A stretch of 64,000 bases of DNA from Brachionus manjavacas (GCA_019054805.1 JAHQIY010000001.1:5842501-5906500), one strand, 5' to 3'. Positions 46,500-59,220 are shown, counted from the stretch's first letter. Numbers and translations: made by a program. Notes: generated by a model not told the origin, from the letters alone.

Positions 46500-48157
46500 A
46501 AATTAAGCTAATTTTAATAGTCTTTATTTTTTAAAGTTTAAGAAGAGAGCGCAATCAAATGCTATTTCTAGAGCTTCTTCAAATTTAAAAAAAAAAAGAT
46601 TATTAGCTTCGAAAAATTATTATTCTTAAATCGGTTTCGAGAATAAGTTGCCATAAAATTTTTGACCAAGTTTGCCTTAACAATTTTGTCATATTTTATA
46701 AAAGAGGGAAACACATTTTTTTAAAAAATTCTCAAAACGAATTAAAAAATTTTCTTGATGTGAAACAATAGACTCAAATTATTTTCAGTTTTGCAAAACG
46801 CGAAGGAAAATTTAATGGGTATTTCAACAAGATAGAGCGAAACCTTTCATTGCGTATATGAGCCAAAGGTTTTGTGAAAATAATATTTTTTGTTTTATTA
46901 AAAAAAGATAACTGGCCAACAAATTCTCCTAATTTGTGATTTTTCCTTATGGAACGCATTCGCAACAAGAATAGAAAAAAAATATTATTCTACCAGATAA
47001 CATCTCCAAGAAGAGATAAGAAAAAGAAAAATTTAAAAATCATTTGATTCTAGACTCCGGAAAGTAGAGAATATTAAGAGGTATTATTGTAACAAATAAC
47101 TCTTAAATAACCTAATAAATAAATATAGAAACTAAATTAAAAACTTAATATTTTGAATCCAAAATTAAGAAAAATAAGTGCACCAGTGACTAAAATAGCA
47201 TAAAATTTTAAGGTTTATTTATTTAGATATCTTTTTAGAGTATAATCACTTTCTTAGTCCAATAATTTTTTAACAGGATTATTATTTGTTTTGGGCACAC
47301 CTTTTTGAGGTAAAAAATGGTAAGGAAGTGTCGAAAATATTCAAGAAAAATAGAACTCTCACTTTTTTGTTAAACTGAGTATTTACTTTTTAAAAATACA
47401 GTTTTTAATTTTTGTTGAAAAAATAACACATTTAATCAGCGTCGGAAAATCAATGGCTTGACTTTAAAAATATCTAAAAAAAAAAGCAAATCGTAATAAA
47501 TAATGAAACACCCAGGTGTTAAATAAAAATAATGCTACACAATGCAAACATAATGTAGGATTTGTTTATAATTTTTTTCTAAAATATTTAAGTTTTATCA
47601 AGTTCAAATTACCTTTAAATAGCCACATTCTCTTATAAAGTTTGAAAACATTTTCAAATTGGATAAAATTTAAAAGCACTATAGTTATTTTTAAGTTTGT
47701 TTTGTTTTTTTACTTTTAATAATAATTTCTAGAATTATTTAATTTAAGTTTTAATAAAAAAAATACAAAGTTTCATTAAAGCCCATTTAATTAGATAAAT
47801 TTTTTTCTATTATATTTAGATCGAAAATGAATAATAAATTTTGATAAATCAAAAGAACTTTTTTGGGAAATTTTTTGTTATTAGATTTTATAGATTCGAT
47901 AAAATATAATATTGAGACGAAAGCAAATGTATTAAAGACGAACTTTACTTTAAGACCAATTAGGTTGAAACCTACTACACGTGTTTATAAAAAATACATG
48001 ATTAGATAAAGACGCTCAAATACACAACCAAATTCTCGGATATTTTGGTATTTTAAGTTTGTAAAATTGAGCTTAATCAACAACCATCAGATTTACCACG
48101 CTAATTCAAATTATTATAATAAATTTCTAAAAAAAATTTTTTCATTTTTTTACAATT
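46500..48157. other. Intergenic, nothing recognised
   Basis: AT-rich sequence between the piggyBac element and the carrier gene. No coding frame with family resemblance. The last few hundred bases should contain the carrier's promoter. Confidence 0.45.
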
Positions 48158-49128
48158 ATGGAAGCTGTTATAGATTTTACCAGTGGAGTCATGGGTACAA
48201 AAATTATTATAAACTAACTTGTCTAATTTAAATGTTCTAAAAGGCGGAACTGCTTGTGTCTATGTGGGGCAACCGCTGGACACGATCAAAGTTAAGATGC
48301 AAATGTTTCCAAATCTTTACAAAAATGCGTTTAGCTGTGGAATTGAAACGTTTCGCAAAGACGGTATTTACCGGGGCTTGTACGCCGGCACTATACCAGC
48401 ACTGAGCGCTAACATAGCAGGTAAATTTGGTCTAAAAAATTTTTTTAACTCTTGAATTTTTATCGAAAGAAAATGCTGTTCTATTCATGTCTTATGGCCT
48501 GTGTCAAAAAGCTATCTGTAAGCTATCTTTTAAAAATAAAGTAGAAGAGCTAAATTCATTTCATAATGCTTTGGCCGGTTCTTCGGCTGCCTTCTTCGCC
48601 TCTCTGGTTCTTTGTCCCACCGAACTTGTTAAATGTCGTCTGCAATCAGCCCGTGAAGTTTCGAACAGCACCAACATAGGACCATATCGGCTATGCAGGC
48701 AGATTTTCATGGAACAAGGCATCCGTGGTTTCTATCATGGTCTGGCATCCACTTTTGCCCGTGAAATGCCTGGCTATTTTTTTTTCTTTGGCGCCTACGA
48801 GTTTACTCGTTCCCTGTTCGCTTCTGGTGGCAAGTCAAAAGACGACATTGGAATAATGAAAACTGCTTTGTGTGGTGGCATTGGAGGTGTTTCATTTTGG
48901 GTTAGTATTTTTCCCACTGACGTTATAAAATCGCGAGTACAAATCGATCCTAATGGACCGATAGCCAAAAAAAGTGTTCTTGGCGGCATGAAACACATTT
49001 TTGAAACCGAGGGTCTACTAAAACTATACTCCGGTTTAGGTCCTTCAATTATTAGGTCATTTTTTGCAACAGGAGCCCTTTTCGTAACAGTTAATGAAAC
49101 TAAAAAATTTTTAACAAATTTTTTTTGA
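48158..49128 (+). CDS. SLC25A15: Mitochondrial ornithine transporter-like carrier
   Basis: The model is join(48158..48194, 48244..48420, 48470..49128), 290 aa, with two 49 bp introns. The protein belongs to the SLC25 inner-membrane carriers and resembles the ornithine/citrulline exchanger throughout. Three signature motifs mark the three repeats: [18 protein letters not shown] and FPTDVIKSR. Family-specific blocks include [31 protein letters not shown] (joined over the second intron), [14 protein letters not shown] and [13 protein letters not shown]. Start: ATG GAA GCT in the first small exon gives [10 protein letters not shown], matching the family's AIDLTAG start. By homology it moves ornithine across the inner mitochondrial membrane; other basic amino acid substrates are possible. 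The gene is complete with no odd residues seen. Confidence 0.93.
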
Positions 49129-49712
49129 ATTTTTATTAAATAAAAAATTTGATTTTAAAAATCCTTCTTTTTTAAATTGAAATCAAACAAAATTCATGGA
49201 ATCTTATAAATAATTGAAAAATAAATCAAATTTAAAATTTTCTTTTTTCAAATATTGTTTAGGGAATGAATCAAAACACAAAAAAATAAAATGTAAAAAA
49301 ATTAAAGAAATTTTGTAAGATTTGAATTAAAATTAGTAAATTATTTAAAATAAATGATTAAAAAAATTTAATAGAGAGAAATTAAACAAAAAATCAATTA
49401 GCTTATCTATTGAAATCCATTAATTTTTATTCTTGATTTTCTTCGTTTTTCTATTATCAATGTTTATTTTCTACATTTTTCCAGGTAAGATAATTTGTAT
49501 TTTTTTTAAATTCTATGTTTTGATGCATACTCATTATTTAATTGAAAAACTTTTTGAACAACTTGGATCCAAGGAATGAAAATCATGGTTTCTTGTTTGT
49601 CTATTTAATGTAAGGCGGTAATTTTCGATGAGGATTTTAAATAAATTTACGAAAAAAAAAAGTAAAAAATCGAACTTAATTAACAGATGTTCAAAGAGTA
49701 ATTACCGCTTTT
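49129..49712. other. Intergenic, nothing recognised
   Basis: The 3' flank of the carrier gene (AT-rich, possible poly(A) signals), then sequence leading into the MULE relic. Confidence 0.4.
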
Positions 49713-50340
49713 TTAAATTAAAAAATAACATGTTCCCTTAATCAGAGAACTATAATATTTTTTATAAACACAGGTTATTTTACATTTTATGTTTCGGCCA
49801 CGACATACAACTACAGCGACTTTTCTTCCAATCTTCTTCATTGAAATCAATAAAATAGATCGAGTTGAACTCTGATACGTATTTGTCAAAACTATTCCAA
49901 TCATGCTTTTTAATTGAAGAAAAAAATGATTTACAATATTTCGAATCCAATATCTCTCCGACGTATGTCTCTGATTGTGAAAAGTAGTATCGTTTACTAT
50001 CTATCTTTGTTTAAATGACTGGATTACGCTTCAGGCATCACTCATAAGCCATTTTCACTGTTTGAAATTCTAATTCAGGAAAAGATCTAAAATCTTTTAA
50101 ATCAAGATTATAAATTGGATTATCATTCGACCAGTTGTGTATGAAACCATTTTCCATTAAACTCAAAAATTGTTTGATTGCTAATCGAAGTCTCAGCGTT
50201 CCATCTTCCTTAATGTATCTGTTTGTCGATTCCAAACCGTTATTTGTTGATGGAAAACCAGGGGCAAAACCTTCAAACCAGCCTTTGTTCTCATCTTTGA
50301 GCCAAAAGTTGAAAAATTCGGTGGGTGAAGTATTTGCTTC
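49713..50340 (-). pseudogene. MULE transposase-like relic with SWIM-type end
   Basis: The minus frame 50385-50038 reads FPSTNNGLESTNRYIKEDGT, the post-catalytic segment of MULE/FAR1-like transposases (NNGLE..N...K). Downstream, with breaks, come TYVGEILDSKYCKSFF and RCSCMSWPKHKM, resembling a SWIM zinc finger (CxC...). The N-terminal and catalytic parts are absent, and its right edge is where the plus-strand LINE begins. Confidence 0.6.
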
Positions 50341-50344
50341 ACCA

Positions 50345-52360
50345 GACCATTTTTCAATTGACGAACTAAATGAAGAAATTACCAAAAATTTAATTTCTGC
50401 AGCTCATAAAAGCATTCCATACCAAACAAATAGAATTTTCAAAACAAGTCTCCCACCGAACATTGTCAGTTTAATTTAGGAACGCAGGAAAATAGGAAGA
50501 ATATTTCAAAAAACTCGTTGTCAAAATACTAAAAAAATATTCAACCAAATGACTTCAGAGTAAAGAATCAGTTTAAAAAATTTTTGGAATCAAAACTGGT
50601 CTGATTTTATTAAAAAAATTGGGAAAAATCTGCTTTCAAGTAGACCATTCTGGAAAAAAATTAATAAGTTTCGATCTAAGAAAGGATTTGGATTAATACC
50701 TACTTTAATTTCTAATAATAATGAACTTAGAACTTATGAAGAAAAGGCTACCTTTTTTGGTGAATTTCTTCAAAAAACTTTAATTCAGAATAATGATCTA
50801 ATTAATCCCCAAAAAGATAAAGAAATAATTGATTATGATCTTGATTATTTTAATAAGGAAAATCAATTTAAATTTGACGAGCCTGTTAGCACTAAAGAGA
50901 TTATTTTAGCGATGAATAGGTTAAAAGAGGAAGCGACTTCGGGACCATGCCAAATTCATAACCTTATGTTAAAAAATTTACAGCAAAATATTCTAAAAGA
51001 CATAATGTATCTTTTTAGTTTAAGTCTAAGAGAAGGTAAAATACCCAATGCATGGAAATCTGCTAAAATTACTATGATACCTAAAAAGACAATTTTAACA
51101 CAAGACCCAGCTAATTACCGACCAATCAGTTGACAAGTTGTCTAGGAAAACTTTTAGAACGTATCATCTACTCAAGATTATATAGTTACTTGGAACAAAA
51201 CTCATTACTAATTCAGGAACAATCAGGTTTTAGAAAAAATCGACGAACCGCTGATAATCTCTTCTCCCTTATTCAAAAAATTGTAGAATCATTTAATAGA
51301 AAGAAGAAAGTTTGTTCCCTATTTTTGATATCTCAAAAGCATTCGATAGGGTTTGGCATGATGGTCTTATTTATAAACTAATAAAAATGAACTTTCCCTC
51401 TTACCTTATACATTGGATTAATTCGTTTTTAGACTCAAGATCATTTAAAGTAAATGTAAATGGTCACATAAGTGATGAATACCATATTACTGCAGGTGTT
51501 CCTCAAGGCTCGGTAATTAGTCCATTACTTTTTAGTATTTTTATCAATGATATTCCAAAAAGAAATAAAAAAAATAGTGAATACTCTCTTCTTTTTGCTG
51601 ATGACTTGGTTACATTTTATATTTTTAAGAAAAAAGGAAATCTAGAAAATAAGTTAAACAAATACTTAGACGAACTAGAAAAATGGCTCTTCAAGTGGGA
51701 GATGAAAATATCTGTTGAAAAATTTTGCTTCATTGTCTTCACTAAATATAATAAGGAAAATATTGACTTAAAATTAAAAATATATGAAAATAAAATCGAC
51801 AGTCAAAAGGAAATCAAGTTTTTAGGTATAAAATTTGATTCAAAATTAACCTTTACCCCAATGGTTGATGAAATAAAACAGCGTTGTAGTTCATGTTTGA
51901 ACTTAATAAAAATATTGTCAAACAAAAAGTGGGGTCTTAATTATTGCACACTAGGAAACCTATATAAATCTTTAATCGGACCTATAATTGATTACTCTTT
52001 TCCTTGTCTAAATTCATTTTCGGAGACAAACATTAAAAAAATTCAAGTCTCACAAAACTTAGCAGTTCGCTTTATACTTAAACTAAAATATGATACGCCT
52101 TCCAATATTTTGCATCATGAGGCCTTTAATAAACTTAAATTCTTAACTCTCTCGAATCGACTTTTTGAATTGAGCGAAAGATATGTAGCTGGAGGACTGC
52201 GTCATTCTGTTCCATTGGTTGTCAAGCTGGTTGATGAATATAAAGCGGGTTTTGAATCAAGGTATGTTGAATACCCAACTCCATTGTGTAATTGCTATCT
52301 TACTATTTCTTCTTTCTTTCCTGACCTGTTCAATACTTAAATTCTTTGCACATGTCACCT
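50345..52360 (+). mobile_element. LINE, family A, nearly continuous RT with frameshifts
   Basis: This is a plus-strand non-LTR RT. Frame pieces read EEITKNLISAAHKSIP (about 50370), EATSGPCQIHNLMLKNL and PANYRPIS (50912-51133), QEQSGFRKNRRTADNLFSLI (51130-51381) and FDISKAFDRVWHDGL, AGVPQGSVISPLLFSIFIND and FADDLVTFYIF (51312-52340). At least two frameshifts or stops (near 51130 and 51320) and an early one near 50480 break the ORF. The endonuclease part is missing, so the copy is 5'-truncated. A 3' untranslated part and AAATA-rich tail run to about 52440. It is the sister of the copy at 8845-10250. Confidence 0.85.
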
Positions 52361-52544
52361 CTTACAACAGAAAAAAATTTTGTAAAAAAAATATTTTTTT
52401 ATTATTAAATAAATACTTAAATAAATCTAACAAATTAAATTTCTAAACCTTTGTTGATAATATTATCTATTTGAATCGATTGCTATGTTGTCATGGCGAC
52501 ATGACAATAAAGGATAAGAAAAAAATTTTTGAAAAAATTAAAAA

Positions 52545-55324
52545 ATGGCTAATCCAAGAATCGAGCAAAAAACCCAATTAGCTAAATATGTCATTTCCAG
52601 AGATGTAATAATAAACTCGAATGAGGAAATATTTAAAAAATCTTTTGTTGAAAAAACATGGTGGACAATAAGTCAACAAATTACAGAAAATATCTCAAAA
52701 AATAAGCCACAATCGCCAAAATTGAGTTCAAATTTGAATAGTTTCAAACGATCTAAAGCAATTAGAGTTTTTGTTTCGTCCACCTTTACAGATTTCTATA
52801 ACGAAAGAGAACTATTGGTAAAATTTGTTTTTCCAGAGCTCAGAGAATGGTGCCACAAGCGAAATTTGGATTTGATTGAATGCGATTTGAGATGGGGTGT
52901 GCCGGCAGACAGCACCAACGAAGACACTATTTTGACTTGTTTATCCGAGTTGGATCGTTGTTTGGTCGAAAATGATGGTCAGCCATTTTTTATTGGAATG
53001 CTAGGCGAAAAGTATGGATGGGTGCCCGATTGCAACTATCTTCCAGATAGCATAAAAAAAACCTATGACTGGATACCGAATATATCAATCACACATATGG
53101 AGTTTTTACATGGTGCTATTCGCTGTAGGAACAAAAATGCATGCTTTTTTGTTAGAGATGGCCTTAAACAAATTCCAGAAGAATATGGGAATAAATTTTT
53201 TGAAACAAATCCAGATTCTTTGTCTCAATTGAAAGTCTTGAAAAAAAAATTAGGACAATACTTTCCGGGTCAAGTGTTCAAGTATTCATGTGAATACGAC
53301 AAGATTGATGATACAACTGGAAGAAAAAAAGTTAAGTTGAAAAATTTTAGAAATTTTTCTGAACAAGTTCTAAATTTTTTGATCGCATCGATCCAAAAGT
53401 CCTATCCGGATTTAAATCCGATTTATAGGCTCGAAAATGCAGCTTTTGATTCCCCTGAAATAAGAAATGAAGAAAAAGATTATTTTTTTCAGGATGGTAA
53501 TCATTGCATTTTAATTTTAAAATATTTTTTCGAGTAAATTTTTGCCCAAGAACTGTCGTACCAAGATTTGCTTGTTGTTGAGATGACCAATTTTTTTGTA
53601 GGGTATCAGACCGAGTTGAATTTATTAATGGAAAAAATTGAAAATAATAGTTCGGGATTAATTGTGGGAGATAGAGGATCAGGAAGTATGTCTGAATTTT
53701 TTTGTATTTCTTTTTTATTTATTTTTTTTCAGAGACAAGTTTTACAGCCATGGTTATCAAAAAAATTTTGACTAGAAGATTTCAAGATACAGAAATTTTT
53801 TATCATTTTTCCGATTCGAGTGTATTTAGTCAGTATCCCAGAGCGTTCGTATCAAGATTCATATTTCATTACAAAAAATTATTAAGTTAGTGTTAAATAA
53901 ATAAGAAGAAAAAAATAATTATTATTTTAAAGATTTAGGAGATGAGCTGAGATTGGAAACAGCTTATGACTCAATTAGTGTTTTAGAGTCATATGAAAAA
54001 TTGCTAGGCATTTTAAATGAGAGAAAAATAAAAATTTTAATATTTGTTGACGGATTTGATCTGGTATTTTCTTTGACTTTTTAGCTCAAAAGATATATTT
54101 TCAAAATTAAAGGATAAAAACGATTATTACAATTTGATTCCATTGAGTTCAAAATTTAAGAATATAATTTATATTTTTACTTGTACTCCAGAACAATCTT
54201 CTATATTTGATTTAAACGATTCTCAAAAGATACATTTGAACGGATTTGACAACAATGAATCTCGGGAATTCATTAACAAATTTTTGAAAAATTACAACAA
54301 AGTAAGTTTTTTTTAAATTCCAAAAAATACAAATCTATTAATTTGAAAATTAAGAACAGAATGTTTTATTATACCAGGGAAATTTTAAGCAAATAAATAG
54401 GAGCATAAATAAGATGCTACCTCAAATGCATAAAAATCTCTGCTAATTTAGATAAAAGACTTCGATTTTATATTAACTTTTATTGTAAATAAATTGTTAT
54501 GCTAAACTTATTTAAAAAGTGAATTATAGTGATGCTTTATTTTTGAATTTGATTTTAATTTTGATTATTTTTGATCAGCACAATGTTGAAAATTTTTAAA
54601 TTTTAAGAGGCTTGATGATACACAGATGAATTTGATTTTGAAAAAATCATCAGACAAAAAGATTCCCTTATGGTTACATTGTGTATGCGACGAACTTCGT
54701 GTTTTTGGTGAATTTACCACGATTAATAGGAAAATTCAAAATTTCCCAATTAAAATAGCCGATCTAATACGAAACATCATAAATCGGATAAACTCAGACT
54801 TTCCTAATGATATAATCAAAGAAGTAAAATTTTGTTTATATAAATTAATTAATTTGTTTGATTTAAATTCTAAGATTTTATGCTTGATTCGTTTAACACG
54901 TAATGGTATACCAGAGAACGAAGTATCCTTATTACTTAAAAGCTGTGGCTTTGACACTAATAGACTAGAATGTGCTCACATAATCAGGAATTTAAAATTT
55001 TTCTTAAAATTTTCATATTACCAAAAGAGTCAGCTAGTTTTGTTGAAACAAAACTATCTAAGTCAGATAATTGATGAAACATTTATTCAAAACAGAGACC
55101 TATTTTTGGCCTACCACAAAAAATTGATCAATTTTATGCGAAATATTTCTAGTTACAGGTCATTTAGTTGTTTAGAGCTCTGTTACCATTACAAGATAGT
55201 TGCGGAAAAGCGCCAATTAGTACAATTCTTAAAAACAAGAGAAGCTCGCAGATATATAACTTCATCCTACAGATCTTTTCTCTATAATGTAAGAAACCCG
55301 GATCCTTGTTTTTATTACGAGTAA
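52545..55324 (+). CDS. DUF4062-NACHT NTPase (TTC41/NPHP3-like), frameshifted
   Basis: The model is join(52545..53496, 53551..53685, 53733..53885, 53933..54301, 54608..55324), about 770 aa; introns are 54, 47, 47 and 306 bp and in phase. Residues about 73-180 form a DUF4062 domain (RVFVSSTFTDFYNERELLV, ECDLRWGVP, GMLGEKYGWVP). A NACHT-type STAND NTPase follows: Walker A GDRGSGKTS, created by the second intron junction, and Walker B ILIFVDGFD. Next come a helical region and a winged-helix-like end. Such proteins in animals (NPHP3-, TTC41- or TEP1-like) continue into TPR or WD repeats, but here a stop follows at 55324, so the sensor part is absent. In exon 4 a T5 run (54078-54082) has one T too many for the frame: without it, DGFDLVFSLTF continues into SSKDIFSKLK. 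This is a pseudogene lesion or a sequencing error. Function is unknown; ciliary or immune scaffolding are possibilities. Confidence 0.78.
54078..54082 (+). other. One-base frameshift in a T run of the NACHT gene
   Basis: Reading exon 4 of the DUF4062-NACHT gene, both sides of this T5 run are clearly coding (Walker B side and KLKDKNDYYNLIPL side) but are one base out of register. No GT-AG pair gives a phase-compatible intron here. Confidence 0.75.
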
Positions 55325-55653
55325 CGAGCTTTATTGGAAAAATCAAAAGAACTAAGTTAAGACTAATCTACAATATTGTATCATTGTGTTATCCTCTTAG
55401 AAGTTATTTGAAAATTTTTCTAATTTTGAGAGCTTTTTTTCTAATTTTTATATTTATTTATTTATTTGATAAAATTAACCTCCTAAGAAGAAAAAGTAGT
55501 ACATAAAGAAATTAAAAATTAACATTATTCCATTGAAATTACTAAATGACTTCGTTAAACTAATTAGCAGATTGAAATATTTTTTATATTCTATTGAAAT
55601 AATAGTTTGGGGTTTTCCCCAAACTATATTTCAATCATTTAATAAATAATAGA
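55325..55653. other. Short intergenic gap
   Basis: The 3' flank of the NACHT gene. A small imperfect inverted pair, ATTGAAATAATAGTTTGGGG and CCCCAAACTATATTTCAAT, lies at 55593-55634. No gene. Confidence 0.5.
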
Positions 55654-56700
55654 TTAAGATCTCTTAAGATCCTTCTTAAGAGCATTGATTCTTAGGTTCA
55701 TACTACTCACATTTTGGTTAAAAAAAGATTCCAACAGAACCATGTCCTGATCAAATGACTTTAATTGACCCATTTTAGTTGGTTTATTATGACGCAAGTC
55801 TTTATAGACAATAGATGCCAATTTGTTATATTTTATTTTATTAATAATAGAAAGTTTAGCAAAGAGATACAGGTTATCAAAGTTGAATATTTTATGTGCA
55901 TTTAGGACATTCATCATATGGCATCTGGGTTTTAGGCCAACGATTTGTCGAATTAGATTGTTTGAGAGGTATTTAAATAGTTTCTCGTCATTTTATTTAA
56001 AGTTAAAGTCTCAAGACCCTGTGTGAATTGAGACAATCAGGAGGTTTTGTAGGTAAACGCTTGCAGGAACGGAGAAATTTTCCCTTTTTTTAAACCTAAG
56101 TATGAAAGAGAAAACAAAGCTTGTTGTACTTTTATAAATTTACTGACTGCAAAATTGTGGTAATCAAAGTCATTTGGGATATCAACTTTTAAATATTTAA
56201 TTCTATTTACTTTGTCCAAGGTATTGTTTCCCAGATAAAAAGTTTTGCCTAAAGAATTGTGGACCAAATTCAACTATTGAAGATTTCTTGGGATTGAATT
56301 TTATTTTCCAGTTATTTTCATCCATGAATCATTTAAATCAACAAGTCAACTACAAGAACTCTCATCTACAAGAACTTCTTGATATTTGCAGCAAAAAGTT
56401 CTTGTAGATGAGAATCTACTTGACTTATTAATAGGATATCATCTGTATAGACAATAATACTCATATTTACATTATTGATATAAGTTTAAAGAAGAGTCTG
56501 TCTCTCCAGACTTTATCAAATTCATTTTCAGCGTCTAGGGATGCTACTTTACACCCAGATTTTTTTTTTATATTTAAGAATAGCTTCCTTAAGAACAATG
56601 ATTGCATAATTGCAAGAAGTTTTTCTTTTAAATCCAAATTGATTACTGGTTGTTTTTAGCAGATCTACCGATGTAGAATTTTTTTATAAGGGAGTCGGAT
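55654..56700 (-). pseudogene. Degenerate LINE reverse transcriptase
   Basis: Minus-strand frames read IIVYTDDILLIS (about 56465-56430, a YADD-box variant), then NTLDKVNRIKYLKVDIP (56273-56037) and a C-terminal piece (55917-55654: INKIKYNKLASIVYKDLRH). Stops and shifts separate them. It resembles the relic at 7003-8280 in type more than family A. An imperfect inverted repeat of about 20 bp around CTCATCTACAAGAACTTCTT (56343-56425) lies within it. Confidence 0.6.
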
Positions 56701-57629
56701 ATTAGATCATACCTATATCCTTAAAAAAGTTACTGTAATGTTCAAATAGGCTTTCTAAGGATAGTGTGATGCCATTATCATGAGATCTTTACTAAATGAC
56801 AAATTCTCTAGCTTCCTAAAGTTATCTTTTTCATGCAAAAAATATCTTATTCTATATTATCACTTGTCTGTTCGCTTAAAATTACACTTCTCGAGAGAAT
56901 TGCTAATTGTTTCCTTCACCAATCTTTATTTATGATCACGTAGTTATTTTTGCTGATTTGAATAATACTCAGAAATCTTGTACTAAGTGTATTTAGTACA
57001 ATAATTTTAGTACTAAGGAAAAAATCTTAGATTTGAAATCTTAAATAATTTTACGTCAGATTTTGTAATATTACAATTTTTTACGATACATTTTATTTAA
57101 GATTATGTTATTTTACCAAATCAGAAGTAATATTACGTAAAACTGTTTTAAAACGTAAAAAATCAAATCACTACTGTAAATCAATTTTATTTTAATTGAA
57201 AATAAAGCATTTATCAATATCAATACTCTGAATCTCTTCAAATATTTTAAAAAATATTAAAATATCATTTCAGAACGACTGTAAGAGCTATAAATTAACG
57301 AAAACAAATTTGAAAATTGTGTTTAAAATTTTAGATTTTTGAAGAATCAAATAAAGATCAATTAGAATTTTTTTAAATTCAAATTTACACATTTAATATT
57401 TTATTATAAAAAAAAAGCTTATTTCGTCATTGTTATTGAGATTTTAATTGATCTTTAACTTAAAGTTGCCCTTCTTTTTTCCTGGAAAAAATTATTCTGA
57501 ATTTATTTTTCAAGTATTTGCTCGTTACATTCAATAACAAAAATAAAATTATTAAAATAAAAATTAATTTATAAAAAGGACGTTAGATGTAAATTTTTAG
57601 TAGACAAGTTAACTAATAACAATTTAAAA
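56701..57629. other. Intergenic, nothing firmly recognised
   Basis: AT-rich. The segment 57330-57460 has weak resemblance to the MITE family at 12.3 and 20.6 kb (AGATTTTTGAAGAATCAA, GATCAATTAGAA), too weak to call. Confidence 0.4.
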
Positions 57630-57914
57630 ATGTGCATGATTTGTTCAAACAAAAGTGGAGACCTGACTGAAAACAGCTTAAACAAAAATTCATGTTTTGT
57701 TTGTGGATCTACTTTTACAAATGGCTCTAAACTTGTTTATAAATGTATTAAACACTCGGAGTTTAATTTAAATTCGAGTAATTTTTTTAAATGCTGTATT
57801 TGTAAAATAATTTATCAAAAACCAAAATCAAATTCAAAAATAACATTTTGGAATGATGCAACATTTTGTAATCTTTGTTCTGATTTGTATTGTTGTATGT
57901 TTGATTTTGACTAA
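57630..57914 (+). CDS. Small cysteine-rich protein, family unknown
   Basis: The ORF encodes 94 aa with twelve cysteines. They form four CxxC pairs (2-5, 22-25, 55-58, 80-83) plus Cys39, 56, 88 and 89, with His42 nearby. Paired CxxC knuckles spaced 15-30 residues apart suggest a zinc-binding fold of one or two fingers. There is no signal peptide and no membrane segment, so a cytosolic or nuclear role is likely. I recognise no family. The ATG is preceded by AAAA, and AATAAA at 57941-57946 shortly after the stop supports a real 3' end. No transposon signature surrounds it. It could be one exon of a larger gene, but the stop and poly(A) signal argue for a complete small gene. Confidence 0.55.
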   Translation: MCMICSNKSGDLTENSLNKNSCFVCGSTFTNGSKLVYKCIKHSEFNLNSSNFFKCCICKIIYQKPKSNSKITFWNDATFCNLCSDLYCCMFDFD

Positions 57915-58570
57915 TCAAAGTATTCTGATATTTTTGCTTAATAAAATTTTTTTTTATTTTAATTTTTTAATTATTTCATTAATATTGAGTGATTGTATAT
58001 AATTAGCTAAAATTGTGACAGTTTTTTAAACTTTTTTAAAATCGATTATCTGAAAAAAGTAAGCTTAGAAGAGAGTGTTTATTTTTTGCACAAATCAAAT
58101 AAAATAATCTTTTTAAGTTAAAAAAAAGTAATTCAATTTCTTTTTTGGAGGGCTAAAATTGTGAAAGTTTGAGTCTGAATTATTTATAATGAATAAAAAT
58201 AAAATTTAAAAAATATTTTTATTGTTTTTTTTAATTTTTAATTGTTAAATTAATATTTAATTTTTTTTTTGAATTTTTAATACTTGATAAATATTTAGTC
58301 CAGAGTTGTTTAAATAACTTTATGAGTGCAATATTTTTTTTGTATTTTATCTAATTTTTCAGGATTTTGAGTCGAAAAGCAAAAAAAGTTTTGACGGATT
58401 ATTATCTTGTCCTGCTGAGTATACCCTGAGTCCTCTTTTTAGCTATAGCTAATAATGTTCAAAGACTGATTTGGAGTTAATATCTTAATTTAAAAAGAAA
58501 AAACAGTCTCAAATAATATAATAAATTTTTTTTTTAAATATTAATTTTTTACTGCAACCAGTGACAATTT
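57915..58570. other. Intergenic, nothing recognised
   Basis: The 3' flank of the cysteine-rich ORF, then AT-rich sequence up to the RTE-like relic. Confidence 0.45.
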
Positions 58571-59220
58571 TTGCGAGATCGGTATCTTTGGTTCAATTTC
58601 TTACCAGAACCAAAAGAGTCTTTACAACCTGAACCAGCTAGTACTGTCCTCGATACTGACACAGAAGTGTCTAGCCAAAAAGAAATAGAATCTGCGGTAA
58701 AGGCTCTGAAGAACAGAAAAGCCCCGGGTATTGACGGAATCACGGCAGAAATGCTAAAAGCTGACGGAAGGATACAGTGGACCTCTGTATTAGATATTAG
58801 TCCCAGATTATGACTTATGCACCGAATAGAATGTTGGAGAATGCGTGAATCTGACAGGAAAAGCGCGAGCACATTCCACACTGGAAGCATTAGGAGGATT
58901 CTCGGGATACACTGTCCTGGGACATATTCGAATGCTGACCTAAACTCAAGAACAAATTCAAAGCCATTTAGTTAATTTATTAAGAATAAAAGACTGTGAT
59001 GACTTAGGTATAGAATGAAAGAAAAACGGATACCAAAAAGAGTCTTTCAATGGAAACCTCAAGGTTGACGAAAGGTAGGACGTCGAGCAGTAACATGGAA
59101 GACAAAAATTACGAAAGAGCCAGTAGAAATAGGAATGACATTGGAAAAAGCTCTACAAGGTGTAAGTAATGGAAAAAAAAAAGATTTTTTCACTATGATT
59201 TGGATTGAAGTTTTGGATGT
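58571..59220 (+). pseudogene. RTE-like LINE relic, internally deleted
   Basis: A plus frame reads EIESAVKALKNRKAPGIDGI then TAEMLKADG, the start of an RT domain as in RTE and related LINEs. Directly after comes a C-terminal type segment (CWRMRESDRKSASTFHTGSI, then RRILGIHCPGTYSNADLNS). Then, after stops, RIPKRVFQWKPQG and GRRAVTWKTKI follow, as at the end of RTE ORFs. The catalytic region between is absent. Confidence 0.7.

Noticed and set aside
54064..54084. A 21 bp GT-AG intron in the NACHT gene
   Set aside because: It would be too short, and removing it does not restore the frame; a one-base indel in the T run explains the data.
57330..57460. A fourth copy of the 12.3/20.6 kb MITE
   Set aside because: Only short words are shared and no inverted terminus could be found.
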